In this document: piece after piece, positions 1 to 5,525 of the stretch | How the letters are laid out: every line of letters begins with the position of its first letter | Numbering within the stretch: the first letter of the stretch is position 1 | DNA from: Candidatus Wildermuthbacteria bacterium RIFCSPHIGHO2_12_FULL_40_12 | GTDB taxonomy: Bacteria; Patescibacteriota; Minisyncoccia; Minisyncoccales; 2-12-FULL-40-12 | NCBI GenBank assembly: GCA_001823315.1 | Contig: MHUC01000016.1 | Location: forward strand, 1-6,101 | Direction of reading: 5' to 3' | Length of the DNA stretch: 6,101 nucleotides | The notes under the pieces: model-generated | What the model saw: only the letters and a program-made list of their open reading frames with translations | What the model was told of the DNA's origin: nothing | Databases searched by the model: none | Program-made: the position numbers and the translations under genes

Positions 1-68
1 GACGGGTCGGGCGATTGCTCTTCGTCGCGCCACAAACGTGAACGAGGGGAGGAAAGTCCGAACACCCT

Positions 69-240
69 CCCGCCATCTAAGCCTTATGTTGTTGCGGTTA
101 ATAGGCCATTAAGTATTTTAGGGCAGATAGTATGACTGGATTAACGTAGGGCATAGATGGCGGGATAAAAAAGTAGCGTCCCGTCCCGCTATAAACGGGA
201 CGAGGATCCACGGTTTCCATATAATTCATAAGTGGAAATC
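69..240 (+). other. Insertion of extra hairpins within RNase P RNA
   Basis: About 170 nt separate the P4 5' strand from the conserved P7-P10 region (from about 241), where E. coli RNase P RNA has only about ten. Three stems can be read. The first is a perfect 11-bp stem, cccgccatcta (69-79) with tagatggcggg (154-164), enclosing a 74-nt loop. The second is cgtcccg (182-188) with cgggacg (196-202), with a 7-nt loop. The third is tttcca (214-219) with tggaaa (233-238). The bases ctccc (67-71) could also pair gggag (241-245) to close the whole insert, in competition with the first stem. The insert occupies the place of the P5-P6 junction. Confidence 0.7.
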
Positions 241-342
241 GGGAGCTAACAGCCGTCTGCCGAAAGGCACGAGGTGCGAACAGTGACGCGGGCAACCGAA
301 AGGTTAAGCGCTCCCTACTTGATAGGGAGAATCTTCTATAAA

Positions 343-372
343 TTCAGGGTTTACCCTGAACGAAGTGAAGGG
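343..372 (+). repeat. Palindrome plus partial repeat copy inside rnpB
   Basis: The bases ttcagggt (343-350) and accctgaa (353-360) form an inverted repeat. It is followed directly by cgaagtgaaggg (361-372), so ccctgaacgaagtgaaggg can be read across 354-372. From memory this resembles a short dispersed motif common in Patescibacteria genomes; that is recall, not something the window proves. The 3' part merges with the conserved aagggtgaaacgg core of RNase P RNA, so the hairpin takes the place of a peripheral P12-like helix. A neighbouring hairpin, ctcccta (311-317) with tagggag (323-329), looks like ordinary RNase P structure. Confidence 0.5.
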
Positions 373-550
373 TGAAACGGCTAAATCCTTACTGGGCGCA
401 AGAGTAAACCAGAAAGTTGCTTTCGTGTAAATTTCTGGGTAAAGTAACTCGCTAGATCCCGAGGGTAACCGAGGGACCAGACAGATAATCGCTATCCCGT
501 TTTTGACGGGGTACAGAATTCGGCTTACAAGCCCGTCAAGACACCAAAGA

Positions 551-582
551 GCCAGCTTCTATAAAGCCGGTTTTTTGTTTTT
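551..582 (+). terminator. Intrinsic terminator of rnpB
   Basis: The stem gccagctt (551-558) pairs with aagccggt (564-571) through seven pairs, one of them G-U, with one A-C mismatch and a 5-nt loop. It runs directly into the T-rich tract ttttttgttttt (571-582). It begins 14 nt after the P1 3' strand, as expected for the rnpB terminator. It stands back to back with the minus-strand terminator at 590-613. Confidence 0.8.
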
Positions 583-589
583 GTAGAAT

Positions 590-613
590 AAAAAAGGACC
601 GCGTGAGCAGTCC
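590..613 (-). terminator. Intrinsic terminator of the minus-strand 110-aa gene
   Basis: Read on the minus strand, ggactgc (613-607) pairs with gcggtcc (602-596) over seven base pairs, including one G-U, across a 4-nt tcac loop. Six T residues follow at once (595-590). It starts 21 nt after the stop codon of the minus-strand gene, so it fits that gene and separates it from convergent rnpB. Confidence 0.8.
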
Positions 614-634
614 ATTGAGTATTTATTTACATTC

Positions 635-967
635 CTACGGGTGTAAATTTAACTTTAGACAATCGTTAATTTCTTCTACGATTGTCTTAAATATTTCGGT
701 CGCGCGCGTCACCTTCAAAGTACCAAGCATTATGCCTAATCTTACTGCCGTTGATTCCTCTTTTTGGCATTCTTCCGTGAGTTCGCGAGAAATCTTTTCT
801 ATGATCTGGTCGGAGGTTATGGCTTTATTCCTCCTTATTTCGTTGAAACGGACCAGAAAACTATTTTGAATCTCTCGCGCCTTTTCTTCGTCTATTAGCA
901 AGCCGTTGGAAAGACCCATAAACGCAAGATCCACCTCTACTCCTCTCCATGCATTAAAATACTTCAT
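635..967 (-). CDS. Unrecognised 110-aa soluble helical protein
   Basis: I do not recognise this protein family. The 110-residue product is charged and looks mainly alpha-helical, without a signal peptide or membrane segment. An acidic, lysine-rich middle (residues about 25-72) is followed by a more hydrophobic stretch, VRLGIMLGTLKVTRATEIF (about 76-94). There are two cysteines but no metal-binding or catalytic motif. Evidence that it is real is strong for so short a gene. An aaggaagg ribosome binding site lies about 7 nt upstream of the ATG, a promoter-like TTGACT/TAGAAT pair lies at 1022-1049, and a canonical terminator follows the stop. It is transcribed alone, divergently from the murJ-lepA operon and convergently with rnpB. 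It is the only gene in the window with a clear, well-spaced Shine-Dalgarno site. Its function cannot be assigned from sequence. Confidence 0.75.
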   Translation of the reverse strand: MKYFNAWRGVEVDLAFMGLSNGLLIDEEKAREIQNSFLVRFNEIRRNKAITSDQIIEKISRELTEECQKEESTAVRLGIMLGTLKVTRATEIFKTIVEEINDCLKLNLHP

Positions 968-974
968 TTGCTTA

Positions 975-982
975 CCTTCCTT
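975..982 (-). promoter_or_regulatory. Strong Shine-Dalgarno site for the 110-aa gene
   Basis: On the minus strand, aaggaagg precedes the ATG at 967 with a 7-nt spacer (taagcaa). This near-ideal site fixes the start codon and is the best evidence that this short gene is translated. The other genes here lack a comparable site. Confidence 0.75.
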
Positions 983-1021
983 TTAGAAAATACTCTATTA
1001 AAGAGCGTTTCTGCTAATTTG

Positions 1022-1049
1022 ATTCTAAGTTATTAAAAATGAAAGTCAA
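1022..1049 (-). promoter_or_regulatory. Predicted sigma-70-type promoter for the 110-aa gene
   Basis: On the minus strand, a -35 box TTGACT (1049-1044) and a -10 box TAGAAT (1027-1022) are 16 nt apart. Transcription would start near 1015, giving a leader of about 48 nt that contains the aaggaagg ribosome binding site. The match to consensus is good, but no experiment supports it. Confidence 0.55.
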
Positions 1050-1069
1050 TATCTTGCAAGTATTCAGCA

Positions 1070-1098
1070 TTGCAAAGAGTGCCTCTAAGGGTTAGAAT
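1070..1098 (+). promoter_or_regulatory. Predicted promoter of the ligase-like/murJ/lepA operon
   Basis: A -35 box TTGCAA (1070-1075) and a -10 box TAGAAT (1093-1098) are exactly 17 nt apart. Transcription would start near 1105, leaving a leader of only about 13 nt before the ATG at 1118, too short for a normal ribosome binding site. The -35 box coincides with the TTG that would give the longest reading frame, which argues against that start. The -35 boxes of this promoter and the minus-strand one are only 20 bp apart. Confidence 0.45.
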
Positions 1099-1117
1099 AA
1101 TTATATTGCTAATCAAT

Positions 1118-1813
1118 ATGGAACTATCACCGAACCCGGGGAAAAATTTAATAATAGATGTTAATGGTAGAAAATACGCAAGATATCCCTTAAGAACCCA
1201 CGTCTTAGGTCCTTCTGACAATATTGTTGAGACGGTGGAAAGATATGTTAAGGAATATTTGCAAAAAGGGGATACTGTTTTTATGGGCGAGCGCAGCGTT
1301 GCCGCGACCCAAGGCAGGACTTATCCGATAGATCAGGTAAAACCAAGTCGCTTGGCGTTTTTCTTAGTTAAGTTCGTCACTAAGTCCCCTTATGGTATTG
1401 GATTGGGTTCTCCTCAAACGATGCAATTGGCGATTGAAGAAGTAGGAATACCGCGTCTTTTGTTAGCGGGTTTCGTCGCGCTTTTAACGAAACCATTCGG
1501 CATCAAAGGACTTTTTTACACAATTGCCGGCCCGCAGGCAAAGGCGATTGACGGCGCCGCTTCTTATGTGATTCCGCCATACAATACTCATGTCACCAAA
1601 GCCCCCCTTCATCCTTATAAAGTAGCTCAAGAGGTAAGCGATAGAATCGGGGCGCCATTTGCCATTGTTGACGCTTGTGATATCGGCGCTTGGATAGTGG
1701 GAGTAAGTCGGGGAGTGAACAAGGGGGCAATAATTGGCGCCTTGAAAGACAATCCCCTGGGGCAATCCAAGGAGCAAACTCCCATTGGCATTTTGCGGGA
1801 AGTTCCGGATTGA
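1118..1813 (+). CDS. Coenzyme F420-0:L-glutamate ligase-like protein
   Basis: The 231-aa product resembles the family annotated as coenzyme F420-0:gamma-glutamyl ligase (CofE/FbiB-like), enzymes that join L-glutamate to a phospho-acceptor using GTP. Recognisable blocks are KYARYPLRTHV near the N-terminus (residues 19-29), GDTVFMGERSVAATQGR (51-67), YGIGLGSPQTMQLAIEEVG (92-110), IVDACDIG (183-190) and NPLGQSKEQTPIGILR (212-227) near the C-terminus. There is no signal peptide, so a cytoplasmic enzyme is likely. The frame could extend to a TTG at 1070, but those codons overlap the predicted promoter and add a hydrophobic tail I do not associate with the family, so I prefer the ATG at 1118. No Shine-Dalgarno is visible. 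murJ starts 3 nt after the stop. Patescibacteria are not known to make F420, so the true acceptor may differ; the family call is good but the substrate is unknown. Confidence 0.75.
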   Translation: MELSPNPGKNLIIDVNGRKYARYPLRTHVLGPSDNIVETVERYVKEYLQKGDTVFMGERSVAATQGRTYPIDQVKPSRLAFFLVKFVTKSPYGIGLGSPQTMQLAIEEVGIPRLLLAGFVALLTKPFGIKGLFYTIAGPQAKAIDGAASYVIPPYNTHVTKAPLHPYKVAQEVSDRIGAPFAIVDACDIGAWIVGVSRGVNKGAIIGALKDNPLGQSKEQTPIGILREVPD

Positions 1814-1816
1814 GTA

Positions 1817-3457
1817 ATGAAAAGCATTTTAAACGTCCAAACAAAAAGCATTAATTCGGCGGCTCTGATTTTGGGCGCAGCTTCTTTAGCGAGCGCTTTT
1901 TTGGGTTTACTGCGCGATAGATTGTTGGCGCATCAGTTTGGAGCTGGCGACGAGCTGGATATTTATTACGCCGCCTTTAAGGTTCCAGATTTTATCGCTT
2001 TGATTTTGATTATGGGCGCGATATCAGCGGCAGTCGTCCCGATTTTCAGCCAATACCTTGTTCGTTCACGAGAAGAAGCGTGGGATTTTGTTGCTTCTCT
2101 CTTGAATGTTTTTTTGGTCTTCTTGATATCCGTGTCGGCCCTAATGGTTGTTATCGCCCCTTTTCTAATATCTCTGGTGGCTCCTGGTTTTCAGGGCGAA
2201 AAAAGGGAATTGACCATACTGTTAACCAGAATAATGTTTTTAAGTCCGATTATTCTTGGCGTAAGTAATATTATCTCTGGCGTTTTGCAGGTTTTCCGCC
2301 GTTTTTTAGCGACGTCTTTGGCTCCCATCTTCTATAACATTGGTATTATTTTCGGAATTCTATTCTTTGTCCCCAAGGTCGGCGTTGTGGGTCTTGCTTT
2401 TGGGGTAGTGTTGGGAGCCGTTCTTCATTTTTTAATTCAGCTCCCGGTTTTTCTTTTTTCCGGCTTTCGATATAAAGCGGTTTTTAACTTCTTTCACGAA
2501 GGAGTGAAAAAGGCGGTTGTTCTTACTGTTCCTCGATCTTTGGGGTTAGCCGCTTCCCAGATAAACTTAATTATCGTTACCGCCATTGCTTCCACTCTTG
2601 CCGCGGGCAGTATCGCTGTCTTTAACCTCGCCAATAATATAATTTTTATCTTGATCAATTTGATAGCTGTTCCCTTCTCAACGGCTGTTTTTCCGATATT
2701 GTCTATGAGGATCTCCGAAAACAATAAAAGCGAATTTTTGGATAAATTTTATTCAACTTTTCGCCAGATTCTTTTTTTTATGGTGCCCGCCAGTTTTTTA
2801 TTTTTTGCCTTAAGAAATCAGATCGTCGTAATCATATTGGGATCGGGTAAATTCAACGTAGCCGATATCCAGCTTGTAGCCGTCTGTCTGGGTCTTTTTA
2901 GTTTGGGTGTTTTCGCTCAAGGACTGGTTCTCTTGATTTCAAAAGCGTTTTACGCCGCCCAAAACACAAAGACGCCAGCCGTAGTAAGCGTCGTTGCGGT
3001 AATCGCTAATGTTTTCCTGTCTCTTATTTTTATTGATTTATTGCGTTCTTCAAGCGGCTTCCGCGAGCTAATCACTAATCTTTTTTCATTAGAGGGACTG
3101 AATGGCGTTGAAGTTGTCGCTTTGCCTTTAGCGATTTCTTTTTCGGCCATTTTCCAATGCTTTTTACTGTTGGTCCTGCTTCACAAAAAAATCGGCGATT
3201 TTAGGTTAAGGGAAGCTTCAAGGTTTTTTATCAAAATTATTCTGATTAGCATTTTAATGACGGTCTTTATCTATTTCGCGCTCGAGATGATTCCAATCTA
3301 TTTTCGTTTGGACACAGCTAACTTATTCGGCGTTTTTTGGCAAACCGTCTTATCTTCAATGATAGGTATCCTGATTTATTTAGGTTTAGCTTTCGCCTTG
3401 AGGTTGCCGGAGGCGCAGATCATCGGCCGTATTATTAGGCGTACCGGGCAAGATTAA
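1817..3457 (+). CDS. murJ: Lipid II flippase MurJ (MviN family)
   Basis: MurJ moves the peptidoglycan precursor lipid II across the cytoplasmic membrane. The 546-aa product is hydrophobic throughout and fits the roughly 14-helix MOP-superfamily fold. Family marks include GLLRDRLLAHQFGAGDELD (30-48), AAFKVPD (52-58), GAISAAVVPIFSQYL (67-81), SLGLAASQINLIIVTAIAS (241-259) and KAFYAAQNTKTP (376-387). Aligned by eye to E. coli MurJ, R24 and D39 correspond to R33 and D48. R18, R52, E57 and R270 correspond to A27, A61, M66 and N274, so several charged residues of the central cavity are absent. Length is somewhat above the E. coli protein (511 aa). The ATG lies 3 nt after the upstream stop, without a convincing ribosome binding site, so translational coupling is likely; lepA follows after 3 nt. 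Identity is confident; transport of exactly lipid II is inferred from the family. Confidence 0.9.
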   Translation: MKSILNVQTKSINSAALILGAASLASAFLGLLRDRLLAHQFGAGDELDIYYAAFKVPDFIALILIMGAISAAVVPIFSQYLVRSREEAWDFVASLLNVFLVFLISVSALMVVIAPFLISLVAPGFQGEKRELTILLTRIMFLSPIILGVSNIISGVLQVFRRFLATSLAPIFYNIGIIFGILFFVPKVGVVGLAFGVVLGAVLHFLIQLPVFLFSGFRYKAVFNFFHEGVKKAVVLTVPRSLGLAASQINLIIVTAIASTLAAGSIAVFNLANNIIFILINLIAVPFSTAVFPILSMRISENNKSEFLDKFYSTFRQILFFMVPASFLFFALRNQIVVIILGSGKFNVADIQLVAVCLGLFSLGVFAQGLVLLISKAFYAAQNTKTPAVVSVVAVIANVFLSLIFIDLLRSSSGFRELITNLFSLEGLNGVEVVALPLAISFSAIFQCFLLLVLLHKKIGDFRLREASRFFIKIILISILMTVFIYFALEMIPIYFRLDTANLFGVFWQTVLSSMIGILIYLGLAFALRLPEAQIIGRIIRRTGQD

Positions 3458-3460
3458 TAT

Positions 3461-5371
3461 ATGGATCACATAAGAAATTTTGTCATCATTGCTCATATCG
3501 ATCACGGAAAATCAACGCTGGCAGATAGATTTTTAGAGTTAACCGGCGCCGTTCCTCGCGACAAAATGAAGCCGCAGTTTTTAGACATGATGGATTTGGA
3601 AAGAGAGAAGGGGATTACGATTAAAATGCAGCCCGTTCGTATGACCTACAAAGTTCTAAATTCTAAATCCGAAATCCAAAACAATTTAGAAATTAGAAAT
3701 TCTCGCTTCGCGAATGCAGGAGCGCAATTAGGCATCGCAAATTCAGAATATATTCTGAATTTGATAGATACTCCTGGCCATATAGATTTTTCTTACGAGG
3801 TTTCTCGGTCGTTGGCGGCCGTGGAAGGCGCCATTTTATTGGTTGACGCAACGAAAGGCATTCAGGCGCAAACGCTTTATAATTTAGAATTAGCCAGAAA
3901 GCAAGGACTTGTCATAGTACCTGCCATTAACAAAATAGATATGCCCAATGCCCAGACAGAAAAAAATATTAAAGAAATGGCCGATTTGTGCGGCATAGAA
4001 GAAAAAGGAGTGATTGCGATATCGGCTAAGCGCGGCACTAACGTGAAACAGCTTTTGGAAGAGGTTATCAGGGTTGTTCCGCCGCCAAAAGGCGACCTTA
4101 ACGGCCCTTTGCGCGCTTTAATTTTTGATTCAAAATACGATCCATACAAGGGCGTTATTGCCTACGTCAGGATAAGAGACGGAAGGATCAGGAAAGATGA
4201 AAAAATTTATTTAATGGCTGAAAAAGCCAAAGGAGAATCAAGGGAAGTGGGATTTTTCAGTCCGGCGTTGCAGCCCATTGATGAATTGAAAGCGGGGGAT
4301 ATTGGTTATATTGCCACAGGCATCAAAGAGCCGGGCAAAATCAGGACGGGAGACACGATTACAAAACTAAAAACTCAAAATGAAAAATTAAAAATTCAAA
4401 ACGAAAAATTAAAAATTAAAGAAGTAGAATCATTGCCTGGGTATCAAGAGGCAAGACCAATGGTTTTCGTCAGCGTGTACCCTAAAAATTCAGACGACTT
4501 TGATTTATTGAAAGAAGCGTTGTCAAAGCTAAAATTAAGCGATGCGGCGCTCGACTTTGAATTGGAATCAAAAGAATCTCTTGGAAGAGGATTCCGTTGC
4601 GGTTTTTTGGGTTCTTTGCACGCCGAGATCGTCTCCGAGCGCTTGAAAAGAGAGTTTGAGCTGGACTTGATTGTTTCGACGCCATCGGTAGTTTATAAAA
4701 TCATAGACAACAAAAATGAAGAGCGTTTGGTTAAGTCAACCATTGATTGGCCCAAAGACGCCACTCAAATCAAGGCGACGCTGGAACCATGGGCAAAACT
4801 GGAAGTTATGACCCCGATTAATTTTATGGGCAAAATCATTGATATTTTGGAAATGGCTGGCGCGGAATACAAAGATAGAAAATATTTTGGCGAAGAAAAA
4901 ACCCTGTTGGTTTATGAAGCTCCATTGCGAGAGATTATTATTGGTTTCTATGACAATGTTTTAAGAGTCACTCAAGGATATGCCTCTTTAGCTTATGAGG
5001 TTCTGGGGTTCAGAGAGGCGAAGCTTGAAAAACTGGAGATTATGATTGCGGGAAGAAAGGAAGAAGCGTTTTCCCGGATTGTGCCGGCTGAAAAGGTGTA
5101 TCAAGAGGGAAGCAGTTTGGCAAAAAAATTAAAAGAGGCCTTGCCTCCCCAACAATTTTCGGTCGCTATCCAGGCGGTAGTTTCAGGTAGAATTATTGCC
5201 AGAGAGACAATAAAAGCCCGAGGTAGGGACGTGATAGCCCCTTTGTACGGAGGGGACTATACCAGAAAGAGGAAATTATTGGAACGTCAAAAAAAAGGGA
5301 AGAAAGAGCTTAAAGAAAAAGCCCAATTGAGCATTCCGACAAGCGTTTTTTTTGAAATCTTGAAAAAATAG
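3461..5371 (+). CDS. lepA: Elongation factor 4 (LepA), ribosome-associated GTPase
   Basis: LepA/EF4 is a translational GTPase that acts on ribosomes and has been linked to back-translocation and 30S biogenesis. The GTPase motifs are intact: AHIDHGKST (11-19, P-loop), the switch region MDLEREKGITIK (44-55), DTPGH (103-107), NKID (157-160) and SAK (188-190). Domain II follows to about 300, then domain III (about 330-410, including GFRCGFLGSLHAEI) and an EF-G-V-like domain. The LepA-specific C-terminus includes YGGDYTRKRKLLERQKKGKK near the end. At 636 aa it exceeds the usual ~600 because of two in-frame insertions. One, at 66-95, lies between two beta strands of the G domain. The other, at 302-322, is a lysine-rich heptad repeat between domains II and III. 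It begins 3 nt after murJ without a Shine-Dalgarno site and ends the operon. No clear terminator follows. Confidence 0.96.
   Translation: MDHIRNFVIIAHIDHGKSTLADRFLELTGAVPRDKMKPQFLDMMDLEREKGITIKMQPVRMTYKVLNSKSEIQNNLEIRNSRFANAGAQLGIANSEYILNLIDTPGHIDFSYEVSRSLAAVEGAILLVDATKGIQAQTLYNLELARKQGLVIVPAINKIDMPNAQTEKNIKEMADLCGIEEKGVIAISAKRGTNVKQLLEEVIRVVPPPKGDLNGPLRALIFDSKYDPYKGVIAYVRIRDGRIRKDEKIYLMAEKAKGESREVGFFSPALQPIDELKAGDIGYIATGIKEPGKIRTGDTITKLKTQNEKLKIQNEKLKIKEVESLPGYQEARPMVFVSVYPKNSDDFDLLKEALSKLKLSDAALDFELESKESLGRGFRCGFLGSLHAEIVSERLKREFELDLIVSTPSVVYKIIDNKNEERLVKSTIDWPKDATQIKATLEPWAKLEVMTPINFMGKIIDILEMAGAEYKDRKYFGEEKTLLVYEAPLREIIIGFYDNVLRVTQGYASLAYEVLGFREAKLEKLEIMIAGRKEEAFSRIVPAEKVYQEGSSLAKKLKEALPPQQFSVAIQAVVSGRIIARETIKARGRDVIAPLYGGDYTRKRKLLERQKKGKKELKEKAQLSIPTSVFFEILKK
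3656..3745 (+). repeat. In-frame AT-rich repeat insertion in lepA (G domain)
   Basis: These 30 codons (residues 66-95, reading LNSKSEIQNNLEIRNSRF and on) stand where typical LepA has a turn of about six residues between the strands VRMTYK and YILNLIDTPGH. The DNA holds ctaaattctaaatcc and an approximate inverted copy, atttagaaattag, a style of AT-rich repeat I associate with Patescibacteria intergenic regions. The 3' end overlaps a 26-bp perfect palindrome. The reading frame is kept and both flanks are normal LepA. Confidence 0.7.
3738..3763 (+). repeat. 26-bp perfect palindrome in lepA
   Basis: The half-site caaattcagaat (3738-3749) followed by the a/t centre at 3750/3751 is mirrored exactly to 3763 by attctgaatttg. 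It spans the junction between the insertion (ending NS) and the conserved EYILNLI strand, so half of the palindrome encodes conserved LepA sequence. Confidence 0.85.
4364..4426 (+). repeat. 21-nt tandem repeat insertion in lepA (linker)
   Basis: Two near-identical 21-nt units (4367-4387 and 4388-4408) and a decayed third (from 4409) encode LKTQNEK, LKIQNEK and LKIKEVE. The block is almost free of G and C compared with its surroundings. It lengthens the linker between GDTIT and ESLPGYQEARPMVF, normally only a few residues, with a likely helical, lysine-rich segment. Confidence 0.8.
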
Positions 5372-5525
5372 AGCTATCCTTATTAAGGATTAATCCTGTT
5401 GTAGAAATCAAGCCCTGTTTATTACAGCAAAGGGGCAAACAGGAAAGCGAGCATACTCAAGACAACCAGCGAAGACAGGATTATCCAGATTGTTTTGAAT
5501 AAGGTTTTTGATTGCATTAATTATT
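5372..5525. other. Intergenic stretch between lepA and the ftsB-like gene
   Basis: Besides the possible minus-strand small gene, it holds a short inverted repeat, atcctta/taaggat (5376-5390), overlapping a second 12-bp palindrome, aggattaatcct (5386-5397). A wider pair, cctgttt (5414-5420) and aaacagg (5437-5443), also occurs. None has a T-tract on the + strand that would make it a good terminator for lepA, and no convincing promoter for the next gene was found. Confidence 0.5.
5422..5517 (-). CDS. Possible 31-aa single-helix membrane protein
   Basis: An ATG on the minus strand opens 31 codons ending in TAA. The peptide starts MQSKTLFKTIWIILSSLVV and continues as one hydrophobic stretch to the C-terminus ...FLFAPLL. 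Two lysines precede a helix of about 20 residues (about 9-28), the usual arrangement for an N-in membrane anchor. This composition is unlikely in random non-coding sequence and is reminiscent of very small membrane proteins in Patescibacteria, but I cannot name a family. There is no Shine-Dalgarno site and the start lies 8 bp from the divergent FtsB-like gene. It could still be a chance frame. Confidence 0.45.
   Translation of the reverse strand: MQSKTLFKTIWIILSSLVVLSMLAFLFAPLL

Larger units (their letters stand above)
1..537 (+). ncRNA. rnpB: RNase P RNA component (bacterial, class A-like)
   Basis: This is the catalytic RNA of ribonuclease P, which removes 5' leaders from tRNA precursors. 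The universal 5' core motif gaggaaagtccg lies at about 49-60 and its partner acagaattcggcttaca at 513-529. Helix P4 can be drawn between ccgaa (58-62) and ttcgg (519-523). Helix P1 closes the molecule with gacggg (1-6) pairing cccgtc (532-537), so the gene is essentially complete, although a few 5' bases could precede the window. Other conserved patches are gcgaacagtg (276-285), aagggtgaaacgg (368-380) and cagataatcgct (482-493). At about 537 nt it is clearly longer than the usual 350-400 nt. The excess lies mainly at 69-240, as extra hairpins between the P4 5' strand and the P7-P10 region. The promoter lies outside the window. Identity is very secure; exact ends are less so. Confidence 0.95.

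Noticed and set aside
98..295. Minus-strand open frame of 65 codons
   Set aside because: It lies wholly inside the RNase P RNA gene, overlaps conserved RNA core bases and has no protein-like features.
603..869. Plus-strand open frame of 88 codons
   Set aside because: It is antisense to the 110-aa gene, which has its own promoter, ribosome binding site and terminator; this frame also starts inside that terminator.
1070..1117. TTG start extending the ligase-like protein by 16 residues
   Set aside because: No ribosome binding site precedes it, it coincides with a -35 box, and the added hydrophobic residues do not look like the family's N-terminus.
1811..1819. UGA recoded as glycine, as in some CPR lineages
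   Set aside because: The TGA at 1811 follows the conserved family C-terminus and a new gene starts 3 nt later. The other genes contain no in-frame UGA, so the standard code fits.
4367..4420. CRISPR-like tandem repeat
   Set aside because: The repeats are adjacent without spacers, lie in frame inside lepA and encode a heptad.
5363..5390. Weak minus-strand terminator for the 31-aa gene: hairpin 5376-5390 plus a T run
   Set aside because: The stem is short and A/T-rich, and the T run begins about 7 nt beyond it inside lepA codons, too far for a good intrinsic terminator.
5495..5523. Promoter for the ftsB-like gene (TTGAAT with a downstream TA-rich box)
   Set aside because: With a 17-nt spacer the -10 position reads TAATTA, matching consensus at only two bases; not convincing.
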